A DNA stretch of 64,000 bases from Clostridium amylolyticum (GTDB lineage Bacteria; Bacillota; Clostridia; Clostridiales; Clostridiaceae). The notes beneath the pieces are model-generated. The model did not search any database, had not been told where the DNA came from, and saw only the letters and a list, made by a program, of their open reading frames with translations. Location of the stretch: positions 372,001-436,000 of the forward strand of contig NZ_FQZO01000003.1 in NCBI RefSeq assembly GCF_900142075.1, written 5' to 3'. Every line of letters begins with the position of its first letter. Within the stretch, counting starts at the first letter, position 1. The position numbers were made by a program, and so were the translations under genes. Below are positions 44,101-51,213 of the stretch, in pieces.

Positions 44101-45814
44101 TGATGACAGTGGAAAAGTAGAATTTAAAAATGTGGAATACGGAGAATATGCAATAAAAGAAACAAAGGCACCAGAAGGATATAATCTTTCCTCGGAAATA
44201 TTAAAGGCTGCTATTACTGAAGGAGGAAAAGTTGTAAAAGCAAATCCTTATAGTATCCCTAATACTAAAATAAGAGGAAATATAGAATTTACTAAATTAG
44301 GGGAAGGCAAAAATCCATTACAAGGTGCAGAGTTTAAGCTTTACAAAGAAGCGGATACAAGCTACGAAAATGCTGTAGCTGAAGCTATAAGTGATGGAAG
44401 CGGAAGAGTAGAGTTTAAAAATGTAGAGTATGGTAAGTACGTTATTAAAGAAACAAAGGCACCAAAAGGATATGTTCTTTCAGGGGAAGTATTAGCTGCT
44501 AATATAACTAAAAATGGTGCTACAGTAAAAGCAAACCCTGAAAGTATTTCTAATAAAATAATAAGAGGTAATATAGAATTTACCAAACTAGGTGAAGTGG
44601 AGGATCCACTAAGTGGAGCTGAATTTGCTCTTTATTATGAAGCAGATAAGAACTTTGAAAATCCTGTTTTCAAGGCTGTAAGCGATGAAAACGGAAAAGT
44701 AGAGTTTAAAGATGTAGAATATGGTAAGTATGTGATTAAAGAAACCAATCCACTAGAAGGATATCTTCTTTCAGAGGAAATATTAACAGCTGAAATAATT
44801 GAAAATGGTGTTGTGGTAAAAGCTAATCCAGAAAGCATCTCCAACACAAAGATAAGAGGAAATATAGAATTTACTAAACTAGGAGAAAATAAGGATCTAT
44901 TACCTGGAGCAGAATTTACTCTTTACAGCAAAGAGGACAAGAACTTTGAAAATCCTATATTCACTGCTATAAGTGATGAAGAAGGAAAAGTAGAGTTTAA
45001 GAATGTAGAATATGGTAAGTATGTAATTAAAGAAACCAAAGCACCAGAAGGATACAATCTTTCACAGGAAGTTTTAACTGCTAATATCACCGAAGAGGGT
45101 GTTACAGTAAAAGCAAATCCAGAAAGTATTTCTAATACTAAAATTAGAGGTTCAGTTCAGGTGAAAAAGCTAGACCAAAATAATAAGCCACTTCAAGGAG
45201 CTGAGTTCACATTATACGATGTAGAAGGCAAGGAAATTAAAACTTCTGTGTCAGGAGAAGATGGTGTGGTACTATTTGAAAATATAGTTTATGGGGAATA
45301 TACCATAAAAGAAACAAAGGTTCCTGAAGGATATCTAGCTGCAGAAGGTGATATAAAAGTATTTGTGGATAAAGACGGAGAGTTGTACACATATGAGGTA
45401 GTAAATAACAGAATTAAGGGAGTAATTGTAATTACCAAGACTGACATGAAAGGAAAGCTACTTCCTGGGGCAGAGTTTACTTTATATGACAGAGATGGCA
45501 AGGAAGTAACTACAGTTGTTTCTGATAAAGATGGAGTTGCAACCTTTAAGGATGTGGATTATGGTAGCTACACCATTAAAGAAACCAAAGCTCCTAAGGG
45601 CTATATTCTAGAAAAAGAGATATTAGAAGTTAAGGTTAATACTCCTGAAACTCAAGGGTTTACTGTTAAGAATGAAGCTGAAAAGCTTATTGATAAGGTA
45701 GTTAACAACCTGCCTAAGACTGGTACTTCTAACGCTAGGGCTATAAGTATCATTGGAACATTAATAATTCTCAGTGGTATTGGATTATTCTTAAAGAGAA
45801 ATAGAGCAAAGTAA
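41120..45814 (+). CDS. LPXTG-anchored surface adhesin with collagen-binding-like and SpaA/Cna-B repeats
   Basis: 1564 residues. A long basic signal peptide (about 1-40, cut near AVKSAD) is followed by an adhesin-type N domain (about 45-190), then five related modules of about 130 residues (190-850), each with a pattern like YDxxxxxITWKVVVN and LTYNF, resembling Cna A-region/collagen-binding folds. Seven SpaA/Cna-B type stalk repeats follow (from about 859), with KETKAPEGY and GAEFTLY motifs that normally form Lys-Asn isopeptide bonds. The C-terminus has the sorting signal LPKTG at 1531, a hydrophobic segment and the tail KRNRAK, so sortase should anchor it to the wall. GAAAGGAG precedes the ATG. 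Expression is under the c-di-GMP-II riboswitch upstream. Confidence 0.95.
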   Translation: MRKKRYKFKRKKKMSVVVALLAVVFQLFSIFPAVAVKSADTTNNFPFITEVTLTDGNGNLINEASNPIKKNAEVKLTYKFTIPNEGTVKKGDTYTMQIPKEIQIISELKFPITIDNGDTIANVTIGTDGKVNITFTEFAESNSNVSGYFYIDTQFDPNKIGGPNPVPIKFEIGGSSEPYIINVNFEQPEAPKASVKKEGSYDTSKNEITWKVTINPENVKVNNAQILDNISDGQEFIPGSVIINGANADTTNYSYDTSSKKLTYNFPDVIDKQQVMTFKTKVVNPKAFESEGTTVYEYNKATFNHDGTSKVSNEASVKIVTDFIRKDGKYDQKTKRINWTIYVNNNAQYIPNAVVTDDIPEGLTFTPGSVKIDGSPTNDNYTVNGQKFVYTFPGAINEPHKIEFSTDVTDKGAFNSNDWKTYNNKVTLTGTGVPGNSSDNKGVGVPTSVIYKNGVGYNPATGEITWQVVVNSNKIAIKNAVVTDDIRLGQEYVENSATIDKSTPGGSFNYVKAGEGDSQKTGTLTYAFNGDINETYVITFKTKVTDPKVFAGNRSEKYYNVAKLTGDNIVTSTGQGEQKVDSQVINKTSAAYDYVKRELTWKVVVNNNKMTLHNAYFTDVIKEGQEFVPNSVKINGNPAEASNYVYDEATKTLRYNFPSEIKDEQIVTFKTKITDDSIFKTNGEKEISNTVKLVTDLVPGGVESTGTGKIKNTLIGKTADYKTGNNYIDWNVTINSNKILIKDAVLTDILQEGLELDTTSVKLYKQTLSEDGALVKGEEVPLDGRNIKYNSETREFTFTLPAITEEAYILTFRTEVIDKKKSPFTNSISFKGTGLTESTESGKVDVVFQGAGGGGVGETGSIKFIKVDKNNENIKLQGAVFELLDKYQNVIRISGATGENGEALFDRLKFDIDYYVREKSAPTGYLLSDEVYRFQLKNAVDGKNITYNYKNQIITGDIEFYKTGENNDKLKDAEFTLYKLSDTGYKNPIATAISDDSGKVEFKNVEYGEYAIKETKAPEGYNLSSEILKAAITEGGKVVKANPYSIPNTKIRGNIEFTKLGEGKNPLQGAEFKLYKEADTSYENAVAEAISDGSGRVEFKNVEYGKYVIKETKAPKGYVLSGEVLAANITKNGATVKANPESISNKIIRGNIEFTKLGEVEDPLSGAEFALYYEADKNFENPVFKAVSDENGKVEFKDVEYGKYVIKETNPLEGYLLSEEILTAEIIENGVVVKANPESISNTKIRGNIEFTKLGENKDLLPGAEFTLYSKEDKNFENPIFTAISDEEGKVEFKNVEYGKYVIKETKAPEGYNLSQEVLTANITEEGVTVKANPESISNTKIRGSVQVKKLDQNNKPLQGAEFTLYDVEGKEIKTSVSGEDGVVLFENIVYGEYTIKETKVPEGYLAAEGDIKVFVDKDGELYTYEVVNNRIKGVIVITKTDMKGKLLPGAEFTLYDRDGKEVTTVVSDKDGVATFKDVDYGSYTIKETKAPKGYILEKEILEVKVNTPETQGFTVKNEAEKLIDKVVNNLPKTGTSNARAISIIGTLIILSGIGLFLKRNRAK
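43990..45150 (+). repeat. Tandem 291-bp repeats inside the adhesin gene
   Basis: Equivalent positions recur at 43990, 44281, 44572, 44863 and about 45154, a period of exactly 291 bp (97 codons). The units starting 44281, 44572 and 44863 are very alike at nucleotide level, so copy number may change by recombination. Confidence 0.85.
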
Positions 45815-45834
45815 AATATAAATTTAACTAAATT

Positions 45835-45881
45835 AAAGGATATGAAATATGCTGTTTTAGCATACTTCATATCCTTTTTTA
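45835..45881. terminator. Bidirectional terminator after the adhesin gene
   Basis: AAAGGATATGAA (45835-45846) pairs perfectly with TTCATATCCTTT (45866-45877), with an inner TATGCT/AGCATA stem and a T-run. It overlaps the 3' end of the convergent TPR-like gene. Confidence 0.88.
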
Positions 45882-46268
45882 TAACGATTTTTTATGAAGG
45901 GCGGTAGTGTTTTTTAATAGATGACCAACATTATTACTATCATATTTTATGGTATATATATTTTCTTCCTGATGTTCTACTTTTTCGCCAAAATCTAAAT
46001 TTTTGAAATTAAATCTATAATAGTAATTTGTTATCCTCTCCAAGTTTCTTAAAGAGGGTTTAAAGGTAGCATCTAAGGAACAAGAGGCCCTATAGTGATT
46101 TCCAGCTAAGCTTAAATGTCCTTGAATTTCCGCTATAATACCAAGCAAATTATGAGGGCTAGGAGAAGAGTCATCTAATACCATAGAGGAATGGATATAT
46201 TCTTTTGCTAAGGATAAATTGTTATTTTTAATTTCCTCAATGGATTTTCTTATATAATATTCAAACAT
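45879..46268 (-). CDS. Small TPR-like protein of unknown function
   Basis: 129 residues. Residues about 5-75 look like two tetratricopeptide-type helical pairs (NNLSLAKEYIHSSMVLDDSS, then PHNLLGIIAEIQGHLSLAGN); the C-terminal third is polar and unstructured in appearance. There is no signal peptide or membrane helix. The ATG at 46268 has GAGGTG 6 nt upstream; an in-frame GTG at 46277 overlaps that site. It is divergent from the kdp operon across about 250 bp, a neighbourhood that may be meaningful (potassium regulation) or accidental. Function unknown. Confidence 0.65.
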   Translation of the reverse strand: MFEYYIRKSIEEIKNNNLSLAKEYIHSSMVLDDSSPSPHNLLGIIAEIQGHLSLAGNHYRASCSLDATFKPSLRNLERITNYYYRFNFKNLDFGEKVEHQEENIYTIKYDSNNVGHLLKNTTALHKKSL

Positions 46269-46419
46269 ATTTTTCACCTCAACATGATTTATATAGCTTT
46301 ATTCTATCAAATTCTATATAAAAATCCTGTTAAGATAAACCTTGGAAATATAAGTAAGGTATAAAGATTTGTTATTAAGAAAATAATAAAAAGTTCTAAG
46401 AAGCACTGTGTTTAAAATC

Positions 46420-46437
46420 TTTATACAATCTTTATAC
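46420..46437 (+). promoter_or_regulatory. Candidate KdpE binding site upstream of kdp
   Basis: TTTATAC occurs at 46420-46426 and again at 46431-46437, an 11-bp period, resembling the T-rich direct repeat bound by KdpE in E. coli. A further CTTTATA lies at 46462. A poor promoter (TTAACA 46452-46457 with a TGATAT-like -10) follows, as expected for an activator-dependent operon. No c-di-AMP riboswitch is visible in the leader. Confidence 0.55.
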
Positions 46438-46518
46438 TCTGAAAAATACTCTTAACACTATCTTTATATCATTACTGATATTATTGGAATATAAAAAGTT
46501 AATGGAGGAGTTTTTAAA

Positions 46519-46614
46519 ATGTTAGACATTATTTTTGTATCAGCATTATTAATGGGATTTATTTCTATAAAATTTTTTGTGAATTGGTGTGAAAAGCAGA
46601 TTGATAATAGATAA
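46519..46614 (+). CDS. 31-residue membrane peptide at the head of the kdp operon
   Basis: The sequence runs from MLDIIFVSALLMGFISIKFF to VNWCEKQIDNR: one membrane helix and a short charged tail containing CEK. TGGAGGAG lies 8 nt before the ATG, and another strong site and kdpF follow 20 bp after the stop, so it is a translated member of the operon. Short peptides of this kind with a C-terminal CE(K/R) motif are, to my recollection, found before kdpF in other bacteria, usually unannotated. Function unknown; a Kdp-complex accessory peptide is the obvious guess. Confidence 0.7.
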   Translation: MLDIIFVSALLMGFISIKFFVNWCEKQIDNR

Positions 46615-46634
46615 CCATAAATGGAGGTAATGAT

Positions 46635-46712
46635 ATGTGGGCTTTAGGATTAATTATTTTATTACTATTTATGTATCTAGCTTATGCGCTGTTTAATCCG
46701 GAAAAATTTTAG
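46635..46712 (+). CDS. kdpF: KdpF, small stabilising subunit of the Kdp K+ ATPase
   Basis: 25 residues: a single membrane helix followed by YLAYALFNPEKF, the typical KdpF ending (YxxYALxxPExF). KdpF sits at the edge of KdpA and stabilises the complex. GGAGG is 6-8 nt before the ATG, and kdpA starts 30 bp after the stop. Confidence 0.88.
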   Translation: MWALGLIILLLFMYLAYALFNPEKF

Positions 46713-46742
46713 TGTGGAAGTTTATATAGGAGGAAAACTTTT

Positions 46743-48425
46743 ATGGAATGGTTACAGATAATAATAACTTTAGTATTATTTATGCTTATTATAGTACCGC
46801 TGGGAAAATATTTGTACAAGATAGCTAATTTTCATAAGACACTTGGGGACAAGTTTTTTAATAAAATAGATAACTTTATATATAAGGTATGTAAAATAAA
46901 CAAAGATGAAGAAATGAACTGGAAAGAATATGTGATTTCCATTATTGCGGTAAACGCAGTGATGGTGTTTTTAGGATATATAATTCTTAGAACCCAAAAC
47001 TTAAATATTTTAAATCCCAATAAGGTAGGGGGAATGGAGCAAAGCTTATCCTTTAATACCATCATAAGCTTTATGACAAATACAAATTTACAAGATTATA
47101 GCGGTGAATCAGGGCTTTCCCACTTTAGTCAGATGACGGTTATTATATTTATGATGTTTACTTCTGCGGCTACAGGTTATGCTGCAGCCATAGCTTTTAT
47201 GAGAGCTATTACCGGAAGTAAAAAAAAGCTGGGAAACTTTTTTGTGGATTTAGTAAGGATAATAACTAGAGTTCTAATGCCATTAGCTTTAGTGGTATCC
47301 ATAGTTTTGGTAACACAAGGAGTACCACAAACTCTTTCTGGAACTCGTACAGTGACTACCATAGAGGGGAAAATGCAGGACATAGCCTTAGGACCTGTAG
47401 CTTCTCTTGAATCCATAAAGCATTTAGGAACCAATGGTGGTGGATTCTTTGGAGCTAACTCCTCGCATCCCTTTGAAAATCCTACACCTATATCTAATTT
47501 AATAGAGATATTATCCATGATGATATTACCTGGTGCCTTAGTTTATACCTTTGGATTAATGCTTAAAAACAAGAAGCAAGCCTGGGCAATATTCTATGCT
47601 ATGGCAACTTTATTTCTTATAGCATTACCTATAAGTTATTATGCAGAAAAAGCAGGAAATCCAATGCTGGCTCAAAGTGGACTAAATCAGTTAATGGGGA
47701 ATATGGAGGGCAAAGAAGTAAGGTTTGGCATAGAGCAGTCAGCTTTATTTACCACAGTAACCACGGCCTTCACTACAGGTTCTGTGAATAACATGCATGA
47801 CTCTTTAACTCCTTTAGGTGGAGCTGTACCCTTAATAAATATGATGCTTAATGTGGTATTTGGGGGTAAAGGTGTTGGCTTCATGAACATGATTATGTAC
47901 GCCATACTCACAGTATTCTTATGCGGACTCATGGTGGGTAGAACCCCGGAATTTTTATCAAAGAAGATTGAAGGAAAAGAAATTAAACTTATAGCTTTGG
48001 CTATAATTATTCACCCCTTTTTAATATTAATGTTTTCAGCCTTAGCTTTAATTGTTCCTCAAGGGGGATCAGGAATATCCAACCCTGGATTCCATGGACT
48101 CACCCAGGTGCTTTACCAGTTTACATCTTCTGCTGCTAATAATGGTTCAGGGTTTGAAGGCTTGGCAGATAATAATATATTTTGGAATACCGCAGCAGGG
48201 ATAGTAATGTTTTATGGAAGATATTTATCCATGATTATACTTCTTGCTGTAGCTAGTTCTTTAGCTTCTAAGAGGACAATCCCTGTAAGTGCAAGTACTT
48301 TTAGAACTGATAACGCTATGTTTACCATAACTTTAGTATTCATAGTTTTGATTATAGGTGCATTAACCTTCTTGCCAGCTCTAGCGCTGGGACCTATTGC
48401 GGAGCATCTGACCCTGTGGCATTAA
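46743..48425 (+). CDS. kdpA: Potassium-transporting ATPase subunit KdpA
   Basis: 560 residues, about ten membrane helices in four M1PM2-like repeats, as in the superfamily of K+ transporters. Selectivity-filter regions are visible: TNLQDYSGESGLSHFSQM, GTNGGGFFGANSSHPFENP, TTGSVNNMHDS and SAANNGSGFEGL. It is the K+-binding channel-like subunit of the high-affinity Kdp pump. GGAGGAAA lies before the ATG. Full length; next gene kdpB begins 43 bp downstream. Confidence 0.97.
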   Translation: MEWLQIIITLVLFMLIIVPLGKYLYKIANFHKTLGDKFFNKIDNFIYKVCKINKDEEMNWKEYVISIIAVNAVMVFLGYIILRTQNLNILNPNKVGGMEQSLSFNTIISFMTNTNLQDYSGESGLSHFSQMTVIIFMMFTSAATGYAAAIAFMRAITGSKKKLGNFFVDLVRIITRVLMPLALVVSIVLVTQGVPQTLSGTRTVTTIEGKMQDIALGPVASLESIKHLGTNGGGFFGANSSHPFENPTPISNLIEILSMMILPGALVYTFGLMLKNKKQAWAIFYAMATLFLIALPISYYAEKAGNPMLAQSGLNQLMGNMEGKEVRFGIEQSALFTTVTTAFTTGSVNNMHDSLTPLGGAVPLINMMLNVVFGGKGVGFMNMIMYAILTVFLCGLMVGRTPEFLSKKIEGKEIKLIALAIIIHPFLILMFSALALIVPQGGSGISNPGFHGLTQVLYQFTSSAANNGSGFEGLADNNIFWNTAAGIVMFYGRYLSMIILLAVASSLASKRTIPVSASTFRTDNAMFTITLVFIVLIIGALTFLPALALGPIAEHLTLWH

Positions 48426-48467
48426 AGACAGAGCAGCGATTAAATGTTCAATGAGGAGATTATTCAT

Positions 48468-50531
48468 ATGAGTGATAAAAATAATAAATCAAAATTTATT
48501 ACTAGTAAAATATTGAAGGAAGCTTTTATAGAATCTTTTAAAAAACTCCATCCCAAATATATGATAAAAAATCCAGTGATGTTTGTGGTGGAAGTGGGCT
48601 TTATTATATCTTTATTCCTTAGCTTTTTTCCAAATTTCTTTGGGGATGAAGGTAATAATTTAAGAATTTACAATTCCATTGTGTCATTAATTTTGTTTAT
48701 CACAGTACTTTTTGCAAATTTTGCAGAAGCTATAGCAGAAGGACGTGGTAAAGCTCAAGCAGAGAATTTAAAGAAAACCCGTAAAGACACCCTAGCAAAA
48801 CTTATAGATGACCATGGAAATATAAAAGTTATAAATGCTTTAGATTTGAAAAAAGGAGATATAGTTTTAGTTGAAAATGGGGATATTATTCCCAATGATG
48901 GTGAGGTAATAGAGGGTATAGCCTCTGTGGATGAGTCTGCCATAACAGGAGAATCTGCTCCAGTTCTAAAGGAAAACGGTGGAGATTTTGCTTCTGTTAC
49001 CGGAGGAACTAAGGTGGTTAGCGATTGGTTAAAGATAAGAATTACAGCTACCCCTGGAGAGTCTTTCTTAGATAAGATGATTGCCTTGGTAGAAGGGGCA
49101 TCTAGGCAGAAGACACCTAATGAAATTGCCTTAAATACCTTACTTGTAAGTTTAACCCTTATATTTCTTATAGTTATAGTAACCCTTTATCCCATGGCTA
49201 ACTATTCTGGCGTTAAAATACCTATATCCACCTTAATAGCATTGCTTGTATGCTTAATTCCTACCACCATTGGCGGTTTACTTTCTGCTATTGGAATAGC
49301 AGGTATGGATAGGGTTACTAGGTTTAACGTAATAGCCATGTCAGGAAAAGCTGTGGAGGCTTGTGGAGATGTAGATACCATGATACTAGACAAAACAGGC
49401 ACCATAACCTTTGGAAACAGACTTGCATCAGAATTTATACCCGTAGGAAAATCTGATATGACATCCTTAATTAAATACTCAGTTATTTCTTCTTTAAAGG
49501 ATGACACTCCAGAAGGTAAATCCATTGTAGAACTGGGTAATGAGATGGGAGCAAAAATAGATTTTAAAGCATATGAAAAGCTGAATTTTATTGAGTTTAC
49601 AGCACAAACAAGGATGAGCGGAATAGATTTAAGCGATGGTATTATGATTAGAAAAGGATCCTATGATGCTATAAAAAACAGAGTAAAAGAAATGGGAGGG
49701 ATAATTCCTAAGGACTTAGAAGCTGTAGTTAATAAAGTATCATCTCTGGGAGGTACTCCCTTGGTGGTTTGTGTTAATGACAGGATCTATGGTGTCATCT
49801 ACCTTAAGGATACGGTTAAGCCGGGACTAGTGGAGAGATTTCAAAGGCTTAGAGAAATTGGCATTAAAACCATTATGTGCACAGGGGATAACCCTTTAAC
49901 TGCTGCTACCATTGCCAGAGAAGCAGGAGTGGATGGCTTTATTGCAGAATGTAAACCAGAAGATAAGATTGAAGCCATTAAAAAAGAGCAATTAGAAGGC
50001 AAGCTAGTAGCTATGACTGGTGATGGTACCAACGACGCACCAGCATTGGCTCAGGCAGATGTAGGTCTTGCTATGAATAGTGGTACTACTGCTGCAAAAG
50101 AAGCAGCTAATATGGTAGACCTAGATTCAGACCCTACAAAAATTCTTGAAGTGGTGGAAATAGGTAAGCAGCTGCTTATTACTAGAGGAGCTTTAACTAC
50201 CTTTAGCATAGCAAATGACGTAGCAAAATATTTTGCTATAATACCAGCTATATTTACTATAGCTATACCTGAAATGCAGATTATGAACGTTATGAAGCTT
50301 TCCACCCCCTATAGTGCTATACTTTCAGCGCTTATATTTAATGCCATAATAATACCATTGCTTATACCTATTGCTATGAAAGGTGTAAAGTATAAACCTA
50401 TGAGATCAGAACTTATGCTCCTTAGAAATATGCTTATTTTTGGTGTGGGAGGTATAGTAGTTCCTTTTATAGGAATTAAGATTATAGATATGTTAATTAC
50501 ACCTTTAGTGGCGGTGCTTAATTTGGGTTAA
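48468..50531 (+). CDS. kdpB: Potassium-transporting P-type ATPase subunit KdpB
   Basis: 687 residues. P-type ATPase landmarks are intact: TGES in the actuator domain, the phosphorylated Asp308 in DKTGTIT, and the hinge TGDGTNDAPAL; seven or so membrane helices. It hydrolyses ATP to drive K+ through KdpA. The ATG at 48468 is chosen because GAGGAG is 9 nt upstream; an ATG at 48444 is in frame but has no site. It is followed by kdpC after 38 bp. Confidence 0.97.
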   Translation: MSDKNNKSKFITSKILKEAFIESFKKLHPKYMIKNPVMFVVEVGFIISLFLSFFPNFFGDEGNNLRIYNSIVSLILFITVLFANFAEAIAEGRGKAQAENLKKTRKDTLAKLIDDHGNIKVINALDLKKGDIVLVENGDIIPNDGEVIEGIASVDESAITGESAPVLKENGGDFASVTGGTKVVSDWLKIRITATPGESFLDKMIALVEGASRQKTPNEIALNTLLVSLTLIFLIVIVTLYPMANYSGVKIPISTLIALLVCLIPTTIGGLLSAIGIAGMDRVTRFNVIAMSGKAVEACGDVDTMILDKTGTITFGNRLASEFIPVGKSDMTSLIKYSVISSLKDDTPEGKSIVELGNEMGAKIDFKAYEKLNFIEFTAQTRMSGIDLSDGIMIRKGSYDAIKNRVKEMGGIIPKDLEAVVNKVSSLGGTPLVVCVNDRIYGVIYLKDTVKPGLVERFQRLREIGIKTIMCTGDNPLTAATIAREAGVDGFIAECKPEDKIEAIKKEQLEGKLVAMTGDGTNDAPALAQADVGLAMNSGTTAAKEAANMVDLDSDPTKILEVVEIGKQLLITRGALTTFSIANDVAKYFAIIPAIFTIAIPEMQIMNVMKLSTPYSAILSALIFNAIIIPLLIPIAMKGVKYKPMRSELMLLRNMLIFGVGGIVVPFIGIKIIDMLITPLVAVLNLG

Positions 50532-50569
50532 ATGAAAAAATATGTAAGAAATAAAAAGGAGAAATTCCT

Positions 50570-51196
50570 ATGAAAATAATAAAAAAAGCCTTTCTAGTTA
50601 GTATTGTATTAATGATATTATGCGGCATTGTATATCCCCTTGCTATAACGGGAATAAGCCAGTTGGCTTTAAATAAAAAAGCTAATGGAAGCATCATAGT
50701 GGTAGAGGGAAAAGAAGTAGGTTCAGAGCTAATAGGGCAAAACTTTACAGATCCCAAGTATTTTAGAGGAAGGGTTTCTGGAGTAAATTACAATACCTAT
50801 ACAGAAGAAGATACAAAAGTTAAGGAAGATGGTACAAGGATCTATGGAGGAGTGGGCTCGGGGTCACAAAATCTTGCTCCTTCTAATAAAGCTCTTCAAG
50901 AAAGGGTAGAAAAGGATATTGAAGATTTCTTAAAATTCCATCCAGGGGTTAAAAGGGAAGATATCCCCACTGATTTGCTTACCAGTTCAGGATCAGGACT
51001 AGACCCTAATATAAGCCCTGAAGCTGCAAAAGTACAAATTCCTGCAGTTTCAAAAGCTTCTGGTATCAGTGAAGAAAAAATTGGAAAAATAGTGGATAAA
51101 TATACACAAGGAAAATCCTTAAAGATTTTTGGTCAGCCTAGAGTAAATGTATTAAAAGTTAACTTAGAAATAGCTTCTATGTTAAAATCTAATTAA
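50570..51196 (+). CDS. kdpC: Potassium-transporting ATPase subunit KdpC
   Basis: 208 residues: one N-terminal membrane helix (about 8-28) and an extracytoplasmic domain with the family motifs GQNFTDPKYFRGR, GSGLDPNISPEAA and PRVNVLKVN near the end. KdpC links the KdpA and KdpB subunits and raises ATP affinity. AAGGAG precedes the ATG. Full length. Confidence 0.96.
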   Translation: MKIIKKAFLVSIVLMILCGIVYPLAITGISQLALNKKANGSIIVVEGKEVGSELIGQNFTDPKYFRGRVSGVNYNTYTEEDTKVKEDGTRIYGGVGSGSQNLAPSNKALQERVEKDIEDFLKFHPGVKREDIPTDLLTSSGSGLDPNISPEAAKVQIPAVSKASGISEEKIGKIVDKYTQGKSLKIFGQPRVNVLKVNLEIASMLKSN

Positions 51197-51213
51197 GTCT
51201 AATGCATTAGGGG

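Noticed and set aside
46278..46518. c-di-AMP (ydaO) riboswitch in the kdp leader
   Set aside because: None of the conserved ydaO motifs are visible; the leader is AT-rich with only the TTTATAC repeats.
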